50,989 bases of DNA from positions 1 to 50,989 of the forward strand of contig NZ_CAJLKP010000043.1 in assembly GCF_905207245.1 (NCBI RefSeq), given 5' to 3'. Source of the DNA: an uncultured Bacteroides sp. GTDB lineage: Bacteria > Bacteroidota > Bacteroidia > Bacteroidales > Bacteroidaceae. Below the pieces are notes generated by a model that saw only the letters and a program-made list of their open reading frames with translations, did no database searches and was not told the origin of the DNA. Below are positions 36,436 to 45,989 of this stretch, in pieces. The translations under genes were made by a program, and so were the position numbers. How positions within the stretch are numbered: the first letter of the stretch is position 1; each line of letters begins with the position of its first letter.

Positions 36436-37854
36436 TTATAATATCTGCTCCTTCGGATAGTTCACTAAATACAAAGTGCCTGTGGCACGAGTAAAAGCCG
36501 TATATAGCCAACGGAAATAATCCGGTGTCAGATACTCATCCGTCATATATCCCTGGTCGAGAAATACATTCTTCCATTGCCCGCCTTGGGCTTTATGGCA
36601 AGTGACGGCATAAGCGTACTTCACCTGCAAAGCATTATAATGTGGGTCTGCCTTCATCTTCTTCATTCGTTCGCGTTTCATAGAAATGTCAGCGTAATCT
36701 TCGAGTACGGCATAAAACAAACGGTCATTATCCGCTTTGGGCAAGGCAGGTGCATCCGTATGCAAAGTGTCCAGCAACAAATTGACTTCCAGTTCAAAAT
36801 CCCCGTAATCAGGAAAGGCAAGCAATACCTCCGCAAAACGGAAACCATACAGTTCACGTGTCCGACGCATCCGGCGAAGAACAGCAATCTCACCATTGGC
36901 AATAAAATCCATCTCTTTACTTTTCTCTGTCCAGTAGTAATTATTCTTCGCCACCATCAACAAGTCGCCCGTGTTCAGTTCATCTTCCCGCCAGAGAATT
37001 TGCGCACGTATACCATTATTATATATATTTGCCCGCTTGTTTGAGCGGCAGACTACAATGGTTTCGTCCATCCCGTCACGGTCGTAGCAAGTGCCCAGCG
37101 TATCTATCAGTTCATCGCCCGGCACCACTTTTATATCGGCAAAACCCGATACCTTTATTTTAGGCAGACTTTCACAAGCATCTTCAGCTATGAGTTGACG
37201 CAATCGGGTAGCATTCCACAAGATACCCGAATCCTGCACTTGGCGCACCACCTGCGTCAAGTCAACCTCTATCACTTCCAGTCCATAACCTTTCAATGCC
37301 TCGGCAAACAAAGCAGGACTTTGTTCTTCTCCCACCGGAGGAAGCTGTGCAGTATCCCCCATCAATATCAGACGACATCCGGTGCCGGAATAAACAAACT
37401 GTATCAGGTCGTCGAGCAACCGCCCCGTTCCGAACACAGCACCGGACAATCCCTCATTCGAAATCATCGAAGCCTCGTCTACAATATATAAGGTGTGTGT
37501 AGTCAAATTATCATTCACAGAGAAATTGCTCACCTCATTGGAGAAAGATTGCTGACGGTAAATCTTTTTGTGAATGGTAAACGCCGGATGTCCCGCGTAA
37601 GCAGAAAATACTTTCGCTGCCCGCCCCGTAGGAGCCAACAGAACAGACTTCTGTTGTAACTTGTCCAACGTCCGTACCAATGCTCCTACCAGCGACGTTT
37701 TTCCCGTACCGGCATACCCTCGCAGCACAAAAACCGCATCATTACGGGGAGATAACAAGAAGGCAGCTAATGATTTTAGTACTATTTCTTGTTCAAAAGT
37801 TGGTTCATAAGGAAAATTTTCCTTAATTTGCGTTTCTAAATAGTTATTTATCAT
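36436..37854 (-). CDS. RecD/Dda-like superfamily 1B DNA helicase
   Basis: Helicase of 472 residues. Walker A GYAGTGKTS at 46-54, motif Ia LAPTGRAAK, Walker B IVDEASM, motif III GDTAQLPPVGEEQS, and C-terminal motifs TCHKAQGGQW and YTAFTRAT (UvrD_C_2 type). It lacks the long N-terminal part of RecD2 and resembles the compact helicases common in Bacteroidota. Expected to unwind DNA 5'-3' during repair or recombination. Confidence 0.88.
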   Translation of the reverse strand: MINNYLETQIKENFPYEPTFEQEIVLKSLAAFLLSPRNDAVFVLRGYAGTGKTSLVGALVRTLDKLQQKSVLLAPTGRAAKVFSAYAGHPAFTIHKKIYRQQSFSNEVSNFSVNDNLTTHTLYIVDEASMISNEGLSGAVFGTGRLLDDLIQFVYSGTGCRLILMGDTAQLPPVGEEQSPALFAEALKGYGLEVIEVDLTQVVRQVQDSGILWNATRLRQLIAEDACESLPKIKVSGFADIKVVPGDELIDTLGTCYDRDGMDETIVVCRSNKRANIYNNGIRAQILWREDELNTGDLLMVAKNNYYWTEKSKEMDFIANGEIAVLRRMRRTRELYGFRFAEVLLAFPDYGDFELEVNLLLDTLHTDAPALPKADNDRLFYAVLEDYADISMKRERMKKMKADPHYNALQVKYAYAVTCHKAQGGQWKNVFLDQGYMTDEYLTPDYFRWLYTAFTRATGTLYLVNYPKEQIL

Positions 37855-37906
37855 TTTTGTAATAGAAAAAAGTTACAGGAACTATCGCCATTAGAATTAT
37901 TTATTT

Positions 37907-37914
37907 TATTTTTG
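37907..37914 (+). promoter_or_regulatory. -7 element for the 37950 gene
   Basis: TATTTTTG, exact consensus, 35 bases before the start; no good -33 element at the expected place. Confidence 0.5.
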
Positions 37915-37949
37915 CGGTACGAATATAACAACTAAAAAACATATTTATC

Positions 37950-38636
37950 ATGAAAACAGTATTTAATGTCGTTTTAGGCTTGTGTGCAGTGGTATTGATT
38001 TACATTTGCTATGCGAGCATTATGGGTCCTATTAATTTCGAAAAGGCTAAAAAACACAGAGAGAAGGCCGTTATCGCCCGTTTAATGGACATCCGTAAAG
38101 CACAGCAGGAGTACCGTAACTTGAACCACCAACAGTACACGGCAAGTTTCGACACCCTGATTAACTTTGTTAAAAACCAGAAATTACCTTTCATCTACAA
38201 AGAAGGTGAATTGAATGACAAGCAGTTGGAAGACGGTATGACCGAGAAAAAGGCTATTGCTATCATCAACAAAGCTAAGAAAACAGGAAAGTATGATGAA
38301 GTAAAGAAAGCCGGTCTGGAAAACTTCAAGCGCGATACTTTGTGGGTTGCCGTATTGGATACTGTGTTCCCCAAAGGTTTCAATGCTGACTCTATGAGAT
38401 ATGTACCTTACGGTAACGGTGCACAATTCGAAATGGCTATCAAGAACGATACTGCTAAATCAGGTGCTCCTTTCTGTCTGCTCGAAGTGAAGACTCCGTA
38501 TGAAACTTACCTGAACGGTCTGGATAAGCAAGAAATTGCCAATATGAAAGACGTACAAACTAAGTTGGGTAAATACTGCGGTCTGATGATTGGTAGTTTG
38601 GAAACAGCTAACAACAACGCAGGTAACTGGGAATAA
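37950..38636 (+). CDS. Membrane-anchored protein of unknown function
   Basis: Protein of 228 residues. One N-terminal hydrophobic helix (about 5-26) is followed by a soluble Lys-rich part (EKAKKHREKAVIARLMDIRKAQQEY, quoted in pieces: a helix near 31-56). This resembles a pilin-like or coiled-coil start but has no prepilin cleavage motif that I can identify. The family appears conserved in Bacteroidales before DUF3822 and rsmD. The position suggests an envelope role; nothing more specific is supported. Confidence 0.75.
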   Translation: MKTVFNVVLGLCAVVLIYICYASIMGPINFEKAKKHREKAVIARLMDIRKAQQEYRNLNHQQYTASFDTLINFVKNQKLPFIYKEGELNDKQLEDGMTEKKAIAIINKAKKTGKYDEVKKAGLENFKRDTLWVAVLDTVFPKGFNADSMRYVPYGNGAQFEMAIKNDTAKSGAPFCLLEVKTPYETYLNGLDKQEIANMKDVQTKLGKYCGLMIGSLETANNNAGNWE

Positions 38637-38658
38637 TCCCCCAACCTCAAAACATTGT

Positions 38659-39438
38659 ATGATAGAAACGATTGACTTTAGTAAATCGGAACAATATACG
38701 TTATCCATCCGCCTTAGCGCGGATGGATTTTCTTTTTCTGTATTCAACCCTTTGGGTGAAGGCGAACTCTCTTTCTTTGACCGGAAAGTGGAAGAATCCT
38801 TATCCCTCACAGCCAATCTGAAACATACTTTCCGTGAAGTAGAATGGTTGAACCATCCTTACCGCCGTGTAAACGTACTCATGGCAGGCAGGCGTTTCAC
38901 CCTTGTACCACTTGAGTTCTTCGAAGACGAACAAACGGAAATGCTTTTTTATCACAATCACCCGAAGCGGGAAAATGAAGTAGTGCAGTACAACATTCTG
39001 CGGAAAAACAATGCCGTAGTGTTGTTCAGTATGGATAAAAGCACCCGCTCCTTCTTGTGCGAACAGTATCCTGATGTAAGATTCTATTCGCAGGCAAGCT
39101 CATTCATCGAACATTTCTCCAGCAAAAGCCGTCTGGGCAACAGCCGGAAAATGTACGCCCACCTGCGGAAAAATGCTGTCGACCTGTATTGCTACGACCG
39201 CAACCGCTTGTTGCTTGCCAACTCTTTTGAATGCGGACAAACGGCAGACCGCATCTACTACCTATTATATATATGGAAGCAACTCGGCTTTGAACAGGAA
39301 CGCGACGAACTGCACCTTACCGGTTACTTGTCCGACAAAGAAGTTTTGCTCAGTGAACTACGAAAATTCATCCGGCAGGTATTCGTCATGAATCCTGCCA
39401 CTAACCTCGACCTACAGGCCATAACAGCATGCGAGTAA
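38659..39438 (+). CDS. DUF3822 family protein
   Basis: 259 residues from ATG 38659; the frame is open further upstream but that part overlaps the previous gene. The DUF3822 pattern (for example GFSFSVFNPLGEGELSF, and a C-terminal TDxxxxLYLIW-like YYLLYIWKQLG) fits this actin/ASKHA-like family of Bacteroidota. It overlaps rsmD by 10 bases. No catalytic role is established. Confidence 0.85.
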   Translation: MIETIDFSKSEQYTLSIRLSADGFSFSVFNPLGEGELSFFDRKVEESLSLTANLKHTFREVEWLNHPYRRVNVLMAGRRFTLVPLEFFEDEQTEMLFYHNHPKRENEVVQYNILRKNNAVVLFSMDKSTRSFLCEQYPDVRFYSQASSFIEHFSSKSRLGNSRKMYAHLRKNAVDLYCYDRNRLLLANSFECGQTADRIYYLLYIWKQLGFEQERDELHLTGYLSDKEVLLSELRKFIRQVFVMNPATNLDLQAITACE

Positions 39439-39965
39439 TCAGTGGAATATATAAAAGCAGAAGGTTCGACGTCCCCCGCACCTTCAAGGCACGTCCTACA
39501 ACGGATTTTGCCAAAGAGAACCTATTCAACGTACTTTCCAACTATCTGGATTTTGAAGACGGAGTATCTGCCCTCGACCTCTTTGCAGGGACAGGCAGCA
39601 TCAGCATAGAGTTAGTGTCACGCGGTTGCGACCGGGTAATCAGTATTGAAAAAGACCGGGACCATCACGCATTCATCTGCAAAATAATGCAGGAGGTGAA
39701 GACTGACAAATGTATCCCCATCCGCGGCGATGTATTTAAGTTCATCAAAGGGGGACGCGAACAATTCGACTTCATCTTTGCCGACCCTCCTTATGAGTTG
39801 AAAGGCTTGGAAACCATCCCCGACCTTATATTTGAGAATAACCTCCTGAAAGCAGAAGGACTGTTCATACTGGAACATGGAAAGAAAGACAACTTCGAAG
39901 ATCATCCGAACTTTGTGGAAAGGCGGGTTTATGGTAGCGTGAACTTCTCACTCTTCAAATTATAA
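39429..39965 (+). CDS. rsmD: 16S rRNA m2G966 methyltransferase RsmD
   Basis: Methyltransferase of 178 residues. MRVISGIYKSRR and RPTTDFAKENLFNVL are family starts; the SAM motif ALDLFAGTGSIS lies near 48-59 and the catalytic DPPYEL near 120-125. It modifies guanine 966 of 16S rRNA. Its 3' end overlaps the convergent cls gene by 6 bases. Confidence 0.94.
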   Translation: MRVISGIYKSRRFDVPRTFKARPTTDFAKENLFNVLSNYLDFEDGVSALDLFAGTGSISIELVSRGCDRVISIEKDRDHHAFICKIMQEVKTDKCIPIRGDVFKFIKGGREQFDFIFADPPYELKGLETIPDLIFENNLLKAEGLFILEHGKKDNFEDHPNFVERRVYGSVNFSLFKL

Positions 39966-41399
39966 AAGCGGCGCCATCAAGCGTACCACGCTCTCGGCTG
40001 CCTTTCGCCACCAAGGGCGTTTCACCCAGTTTTTAAGGAATATCTGCACACTGTCCCGTTGGTCCTGAAGGAAGACTTCACGCATCTGCAAAGCTGTTTC
40101 GGTATCGTAGATAAAGGCATTCACTTCAAAATTATGTTCGAAGCTGCGGAAGTCCACATTGGTGGAGCCGACGGTGGAAAGCTCATCATCCGATACCATC
40201 AGTTTGGAATGCAGAAAACCTTTCTTATAGAAATAAACCTTCACACCTGCTTGCAACACATCTGCCAGATAAGAACAAGAGCCTAAGTGCGTGAGGCGGT
40301 TGTCAGCACGCAGGGGCAGCATTAAACGAACGTCCACCCCTGCCAATGCGGCTGTTTGCATAGCAGCCAATATCTGCTCGGTGGGCAGGAAGTAAGGGGT
40401 TTGTATATAGAAGTATTTTTTCGCGCCAGATATTGCCATACTCAACCCTTGCATAATCTCTTTCCAAGGGCCGATAGGGTCACTTGTCACAATCTGCACG
40501 AGAGAAGTGCCGAAGGCTTCCAGTTTAGGAAAATAGCGGGAAGCACTAATCAATGTGCGGTCTACAAAATACCAGTCGAGCAAGAAAGCCGTCTGCAAGC
40601 CATGTACGGCTTTACCTTCCAGCAAAAGGTGTGTATCTCGCCAGATGCCCCACGAGAAGCCCCGCATATAACGTTCTGCCAGATTCATCCCACCCACAAA
40701 GCCTACACGCCCGTCAATAACCACAATCTTACGATGATTACGGTAGTTCACTTTACTGGTGAACACAGGAAAGCGCACTTTCAGGAAGCTGCGCACCTCG
40801 ATACCCGCCGCACGCATCTCATCATAAAAGCGATTGGGGACGTGCCAGCAGCCTACATCATCGTAAATGACACGCACTTCAACACCCATCCGGACTTTTT
40901 CTATCAAGACATCGCGCACCATGCGCCCGATGGCATCATCTTCAAAGATATAGAACTCAATATGAATATGCTTCTGAGCTTTATCCAACTCGCGCAACAA
41001 GGATTGCAGCATGGAGACGCCACTGGTGTAAGTTTCCACACGGTTGCCGTCGAAGGGAAGTGCCTGATTGGTGTTACGGAACAAAGAGATCAGCCGGCTA
41101 TAAGCCATAGGCAAGGTAGAGGCATCCTGTGCCAGATATTCTACCATCGGTTTATTAAGCAGGCGGTTATAAATCTTGTTCCCTATCACCCGCTCGCGCC
41201 TTTGGCTACGTCCAAAGAAGAAATAGAAGACTAGCCCCACAACAGGTAGAAACATCAGCACCAATATCCACGCAAGCGTCTTCACCGGATTACGATTGTC
41301 GAGGACGACGACGACAATAGTTCCGATAATAGCACCAAAGTAAATGATGTCAAAAGCAACAGTGGCTACCAGGTTAAGTATGGAGTTCCAATCAATCAT
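39960..41399 (-). CDS. cls: Cardiolipin synthase (PLD family)
   Basis: Protein of 479 residues: two N-terminal membrane helices (about 10-32 and 40-60) and two HKD motifs, HRKIVVID (about 221) and HSKLMVSD (about 398). This is the length and order of bacterial ClsA-type enzymes, which condense two phosphatidylglycerols. A -7-like element (minus strand TATATTTG at 41405-41412) lies only 5 bases before the ATG, so the mRNA would be leaderless, or another start site is used. Confidence 0.94.
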   Translation of the reverse strand: MIDWNSILNLVATVAFDIIYFGAIIGTIVVVVLDNRNPVKTLAWILVLMFLPVVGLVFYFFFGRSQRRERVIGNKIYNRLLNKPMVEYLAQDASTLPMAYSRLISLFRNTNQALPFDGNRVETYTSGVSMLQSLLRELDKAQKHIHIEFYIFEDDAIGRMVRDVLIEKVRMGVEVRVIYDDVGCWHVPNRFYDEMRAAGIEVRSFLKVRFPVFTSKVNYRNHRKIVVIDGRVGFVGGMNLAERYMRGFSWGIWRDTHLLLEGKAVHGLQTAFLLDWYFVDRTLISASRYFPKLEAFGTSLVQIVTSDPIGPWKEIMQGLSMAISGAKKYFYIQTPYFLPTEQILAAMQTAALAGVDVRLMLPLRADNRLTHLGSCSYLADVLQAGVKVYFYKKGFLHSKLMVSDDELSTVGSTNVDFRSFEHNFEVNAFIYDTETALQMREVFLQDQRDSVQIFLKNWVKRPWWRKAAESVVRLMAPLL

Positions 41400-41404
41400 G
41401 GAAG

Positions 41405-41412
41405 CAAATATA
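41405..41412 (-). promoter_or_regulatory. -7-like element abutting the cls start
   Basis: The minus strand reads TATATTTG, exact consensus, but it ends 5 bases before the cls ATG. No good -33 element was seen. Confidence 0.35.
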
Positions 41413-41455
41413 GAGAAAATTAAAGAATTCCTATTTTTTTATAAGGAAAAAAGGA

Positions 41456-41483
41456 TTGACTTTAAAGTATTTACATATATTTG
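41456..41483 (+). promoter_or_regulatory. Promoter of the 41510 barrel gene
   Basis: ATTG at 41455-41458 and TATATTTG at 41476-41483 with a 17-base spacer. The predicted leader is about 20 bases. Confidence 0.6.
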
Positions 41484-41509
41484 CAAAATATACACTAAAA
41501 TAATAAAAT

Positions 41510-42277
41510 ATGAAAAGACAACTGCTAATCATCCTTCTATTGGGTTTATCCACGACTATCTGTTACTCACAAGCAAAGATTAACGTACAAGCCGGAACCG
41601 GATTAACCGGCATCACCAAGAACGAGAATTACAATGCAAACTTTGGATACCGCTTCGGTTTAGGGGTTGAATTCCCGATTGACCGGACATGGTCGCTACA
41701 AACGGGACTCCAACTTTTGAACAGGAGCTATTCTTTTGATGAAGGAGCAACTCAGATTCTCCATGTCCCGTCCGTAACCGGATTAGAAAAACTATATCAC
41801 TGTTCTTTTAACTCAAAAGTAAATGCTCTTTACCTCCAGATTCCTCTTAAGATGGCTTTCTATTTGCCATTCGACAGCCAGTGCGGGCTACAATTCAGTG
41901 CAGGTCCGTATATCGCCTATGGCATTGGTGGAAAAAGTAGCCTCAACTGGTTGCTTGCTACTTCAGAATCTATCGACACCGATGACCTCACTGAAGGAAG
42001 CCCAAACACTTCGCTTGAGCAAGGAAAAGAATCACATAAGACATTCAGTAAAGACGGAGGGCTGAAACGCCTGGATATTGGATTAAGTATTGGAGTAGAC
42101 TTCAAATACAAACGTTTCTTTGCAGGTATCGGTGCTGAATACGGTTTCCTTCCTATTGATAAGGAGTTTCCCAAAGATTTCTTTAAGTATATTTTCCAGG
42201 AGGATCAAAAACTGGTTTCTCCCCGCAATATCGGAGTAGAACTCCACGTCGGCTTCTGTTTCTACGCAGGCAAATAA
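41510..42277 (+). CDS. PorT-like outer-membrane beta-barrel protein
   Basis: Protein of 255 residues with a signal peptide ending CYSQA. Repeated amphipathic strands (FGYRFGLGVEFPIDRTWSL, LQTGLQLLNRSYSF) and the C-terminal NIGVELHVGFCFYAGK are typical of the Bacteroidota porin-like/PorT family. A single-gene unit with its own promoter and terminator. Ligand unknown. Confidence 0.85.
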   Translation: MKRQLLIILLLGLSTTICYSQAKINVQAGTGLTGITKNENYNANFGYRFGLGVEFPIDRTWSLQTGLQLLNRSYSFDEGATQILHVPSVTGLEKLYHCSFNSKVNALYLQIPLKMAFYLPFDSQCGLQFSAGPYIAYGIGGKSSLNWLLATSESIDTDDLTEGSPNTSLEQGKESHKTFSKDGGLKRLDIGLSIGVDFKYKRFFAGIGAEYGFLPIDKEFPKDFFKYIFQEDQKLVSPRNIGVELHVGFCFYAGK

Positions 42278-42303
42278 ACCGAAAAGTGCATCATTTGAAA
42301 TAG

Positions 42304-42339
42304 AAAAAGGTTGTGCCACGCATATGACACAACCTTTTT
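42304..42339. terminator. Bidirectional terminator, 12-bp stem
   Basis: Arms 42304-42315 and 42328-42339 pair perfectly around a 12-base loop, with five A at the left edge and five T at the right edge. It can end both the barrel gene (+) and the large barrel gene (-, stop at 42380). Confidence 0.88.
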
Positions 42340-42379
42340 GCCTTAAAATGGCAATATATATAATAACTGGTTAAGGGAT

Positions 42380-45283
42380 TTAAAAACGTCGTCCACCGAA
42401 ACCGCCGGGATGACGTCCGCCAGGACCTCCGGGGCCACCAAATCCACCTCTGTGCCCTTCACGAGAAGCTTTACCGCCAAAGATATTCAGGCGATAGATA
42501 AAGTGCACCATGCAGTAGCTATTGATACCATTATATTCGGAAACCGAACGGCCATCTGCCGTCAACGAACGGCTGATATTACTTTGTTGTTTCAGAATGT
42601 CATACACTTCAAAGCTAACAGTAGCCGCACCTTTCAGGAAAGTTTGCGAAAGTTGTGCATTCCAGATCAACTCGTTGCGATTCATGCTCGAATCCGTATA
42701 ACCACGGCGGCTCTGGTTGGCGATGTTCGTGGTGAAAGTCATGTTCCAGGGAGCCATCAACTGGGTATTGGCACCATAAGAAAAAGTATAAGGCTCCTGA
42801 TTGTTGTCCGGACGCAGTTTGTTACGCTCGGCAGTATAAGAGATAGAACCATTCAAGCCGAATTCAAACCAGTCATTACGGTAAGAACCATTCAGACGCT
42901 CGCTCAATGTCAGACCTGTTGTCGTATTCTTATCATCCATCTTGGTTTCCTGATTGTATAAGTAGGCCACATTGTTCTGATAGTTGATGTTTGAGAATGA
43001 ATTAATGGTGTACTTCTTATTCTTCAATGCCGTATTGAAACCAAACATACCGAACGCGCTCCAGTTACCGTTGATATTCTTTGGGGTTGTGGTGCGTCCA
43101 CCGGTTTCCTCATTATATTCGGTACTGTTACTGATGCTGTTCTGCGTAGCCGAGAAGCTGGCATGCGTCATGATTCCCCGTTGGAGTTCCGCATTATACG
43201 TATTGTAGAACAAACGCATGGAATGCGTGAAGGAAGGTTTCAGCCCCGGATTACCGACACGGATATTCAGCGGATTGGAGTTGTCAACAATCGGCAACAG
43301 ATTTTCCATGCTCGGCTGACCTGTACGTCCGCGATAATTAAAACGCAACTGGCTTACTTTGGAGAAGCGGTAGCGGAAATCAATATTCGGGGCAAAGTTG
43401 AACACAGAACGGGTGGTATCAATCATATAGTCCCCCTTCTTATAAGAAAGCTTAGAACTCTGCGGCTGGAAAGACATACCGGCACTCAACTGATACTTTT
43501 CACGAATGAAACGCAATGATACGGAAGCATCATGGTTATAATATCTGTACTCAGCGTATTTACCCAGACTGTCCACAGCATGGTTTTGATAACCGACGGG
43601 CAACGGTTCGCCAAGCCCCCATTCCGGATTAATCTTATACAAATCATACGTCGTCTTGTCACTCTCACTATATTTATACTGGAACTGATAGCTGAATTGC
43701 AGGAAAGTGGCCCGTGCAATAGGCTCGCTATAAGTGATTTGCGCACTATAATTATAGTTATTTGTCGGAGTAGTGATAAACTGATTACGAATCAGGGTAG
43801 AATCCGGATTGGTAGGAATCTGATAGTAACGCGTCATAGACTCCGTGTACTGGTTATTGTCATTATCACCATAGCCGAAGCGCCCACGGAACGTAATATT
43901 ACGCCCTTTGTCATTCAGCTTGCGGTTGACTTGCAAGGTTGCATCAGTCGAAATACTCTTGCTGTCAGAAAGCGTACCGCTGTTCGTGGCATTCACACGA
44001 ATGTCCTTCAACGGATCTCCGGTGCTTATAGCATCGAAGTCAAGATAATCATTCGGATTGGCAACCAAGGCGAACGGGTCTGCATTGAAGGTTCCCGTCA
44101 ATGAGCTTGAAGCATTATCCGTCTTTCCATAAGAGAAGTTCGGACGGAAAATGATGTTCGTCAGTGAGTCCGGCTTCCATTCCAAACGGAAATCGGCTCT
44201 GAATGTAGAATTCTTGTTCCGGTTGAGTGAATTGGAGTTGGAGTATGAATTACCGTTCTGCAAGAAACGCTCGGATGAATTGACATTGGCAATGTCGGCA
44301 TCATTATAATTGTACTGGGCACTTCCTCCCAACTCTATCTTTTTATTCTCGGTAGCAAAGCTGATACCCAGTTCTTTGGGTGCATTCAAACCATTGTTGC
44401 GACGCCAGCGCGGACCACCGCCGCCACCGGAAAAGCCCTGGTTGTTCACGTTATTGGTAGAACCGATAAGAGTGACCTGCGTCTTATCCACAAAATGGTT
44501 TACGTTCATACGCGCTGCATAGCGGTCCTCAGTACCCACGGCAGCATCGGCATTACCAAACCATCCACGGTTCATTCCTTTCTTCACCGTCAGGTCGAGT
44601 ACGGTTTCTTCTTCACCGTCGTCAATGCCTGTGATTCTCGCCAGGTCGGACTGCTTGTCATACGTCTTCAACTTATCAATCATCTCCACCGGCAGGTTCT
44701 TCAAGCCCGTCTTTACGTCTCCGCCAAAGAACTCTTTTCCGTCCACCATAATCTTTTTCAAGTCCTTACCGTTGATTTTCACGTTACCATCATCATCAAT
44801 CTCGGCACCGGGGAGTTTCTTCACCAGCTCTTCGAGCATGGCGCCTTCCGGCGTACGGTAAGCGGTAGAGTTGTACACCAAGGTATCTTCCACTACCTGC
44901 ACTTGCGGGGCCTCTGCGGTAACCACCGCTTCTGCCAGCATCACGGCATCCGTCTTCAGTGACAACGTACCTACATTCTTATTGGGAGTTTGAGCCGACA
45001 ATTGCAAAGGAAGCATTGTGGGCTGAAAGCCGATATAGGAAACCTTCAATACATATTTCCCGGCTTGTACTTTAGGGAGAGTGAAATATCCCTGTTGAGT
45101 AGTTGCGATACCTGCTGCAAATGCACTGTCCGGCAACGAAAGCAACTGTACTGTGGCTTGTACGGCGGGCTCTTTCGTGTCGTCTTCAACGACACGCCCC
45201 GCCACTGTAATGTTTTTAGTCTGAGAGAAAACGGAAAGCGTTGTTGTCAGCAATAACGCTGTTCCGATGATTACTTTTTTCAT
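42380..45283 (-). CDS. Outer-membrane receptor-like protein, OMP_b-brl_3 family
   Basis: Protein of 967 residues. Signal peptide (to VFSQT), carboxypeptidase-regulatory-like domain (about 25-105; VAGRVVEDDTKEPAVQATV), a plug-like domain (about 120-250; LEELVKKLPGAEIDDDGNVK and IMVDGKEFFGGD) and a long beta-barrel. It looks like a TonB-dependent receptor relative without a linked SusD. The last 30 residues are Gly/Pro/Arg-rich and end GGRRF rather than with a normal barrel strand, so the tail probably hangs outside or in the periplasm. Confidence 0.87.
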   Translation of the reverse strand: MKKVIIGTALLLTTTLSVFSQTKNITVAGRVVEDDTKEPAVQATVQLLSLPDSAFAAGIATTQQGYFTLPKVQAGKYVLKVSYIGFQPTMLPLQLSAQTPNKNVGTLSLKTDAVMLAEAVVTAEAPQVQVVEDTLVYNSTAYRTPEGAMLEELVKKLPGAEIDDDGNVKINGKDLKKIMVDGKEFFGGDVKTGLKNLPVEMIDKLKTYDKQSDLARITGIDDGEEETVLDLTVKKGMNRGWFGNADAAVGTEDRYAARMNVNHFVDKTQVTLIGSTNNVNNQGFSGGGGGPRWRRNNGLNAPKELGISFATENKKIELGGSAQYNYNDADIANVNSSERFLQNGNSYSNSNSLNRNKNSTFRADFRLEWKPDSLTNIIFRPNFSYGKTDNASSSLTGTFNADPFALVANPNDYLDFDAISTGDPLKDIRVNATNSGTLSDSKSISTDATLQVNRKLNDKGRNITFRGRFGYGDNDNNQYTESMTRYYQIPTNPDSTLIRNQFITTPTNNYNYSAQITYSEPIARATFLQFSYQFQYKYSESDKTTYDLYKINPEWGLGEPLPVGYQNHAVDSLGKYAEYRYYNHDASVSLRFIREKYQLSAGMSFQPQSSKLSYKKGDYMIDTTRSVFNFAPNIDFRYRFSKVSQLRFNYRGRTGQPSMENLLPIVDNSNPLNIRVGNPGLKPSFTHSMRLFYNTYNAELQRGIMTHASFSATQNSISNSTEYNEETGGRTTTPKNINGNWSAFGMFGFNTALKNKKYTINSFSNINYQNNVAYLYNQETKMDDKNTTTGLTLSERLNGSYRNDWFEFGLNGSISYTAERNKLRPDNNQEPYTFSYGANTQLMAPWNMTFTTNIANQSRRGYTDSSMNRNELIWNAQLSQTFLKGAATVSFEVYDILKQQSNISRSLTADGRSVSEYNGINSYCMVHFIYRLNIFGGKASREGHRGGFGGPGGPGGRHPGGFGGRRF

Positions 45284-45382
45284 GCGCCTGTTTTTTATGA
45301 AACAAAATGTCTGTTTTTACACTGATTCATTTGACAAGCTTTCCATTAAAAAGTTTAATGAGGATTAAATAAAAGATTCTAA

Positions 45383-45796
45383 TTATCGACGTTCACGCTT
45401 AAATAACCCATCAATCCGCGCTTTCTTTATACCAAATTCCAGGCAAAGAATATTCAGTATCAGAAATATCAGGAAAGAGGAAGTATCCACACTCATAATA
45501 TCTCCTTTTGCCAGTCGATAAAGCATACCGCCGAAGATGAACAGCACGGTCAGGAATATGGCATTGCGTGTAGCCTTATTACGTATTTCCTCCGTTTTTT
45601 TACTTTCGTCCTTCGTCAGGGCAAAGATAGTCATCAGCGCACCCAGCATCATCAGCAACTTGGAACACTCTTTATAGAACAGCAGGTTGGCATCCGTCAT
45701 TTTCCCCATTACATAGAGCATTATCGGAATGAATAACGCTAATGCAATCACACCATATCCTAATAAACGGCAATATACCGGTAACAATGCTTTCAT
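45383..45796 (-). CDS. Small integral membrane protein, unknown function
   Basis: 137 residues with about four hydrophobic helices (about 9-30, 38-60, 75-95, 100-120) and a basic C-terminus (KKARIDGLFKRERR). No family was recognised. It reads towards the large barrel gene with a 99-base gap that contains only a short palindrome (45344-45360), so the two may share a transcript. Confidence 0.7.
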   Translation of the reverse strand: MKALLPVYCRLLGYGVIALALFIPIMLYVMGKMTDANLLFYKECSKLLMMLGALMTIFALTKDESKKTEEIRNKATRNAIFLTVLFIFGGMLYRLAKGDIMSVDTSSFLIFLILNILCLEFGIKKARIDGLFKRERR

Positions 45797-45851
45797 CTTA
45801 TTTAAGAATTATAAGTTATACATTTATGGAAGTTGTAAGTTTTGTTGTCTG

Positions 45852-45859
45852 CAAAGATA
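45852..45859 (-). promoter_or_regulatory. -7 element for the 45796 gene
   Basis: Minus strand TATCTTTG, exact consensus, about 56 bases before the start at 45796. The -33 is not clear. Confidence 0.5.
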
Positions 45860-45955
45860 CTTCTTTCGGAGAGAAATCCTATCTTTAAAGAAGATAAGCT
45901 GCATCCCGGCATAACTTTTTCATGCAAGCATGAAAGTTCTGCACTCGATTTGCAT

Positions 45956-45963
45956 TATCTTTG
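45956..45963 (+). promoter_or_regulatory. -7 element for aroB
   Basis: TATCTTTG, exact consensus, 26 bases before ATG 45990. It makes the in-frame upstream ATG at 45930 an impossible start for this transcript. Confidence 0.55.
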
Positions 45964-45989
45964 CGGAACTAAAAAAAGACAAATACATC

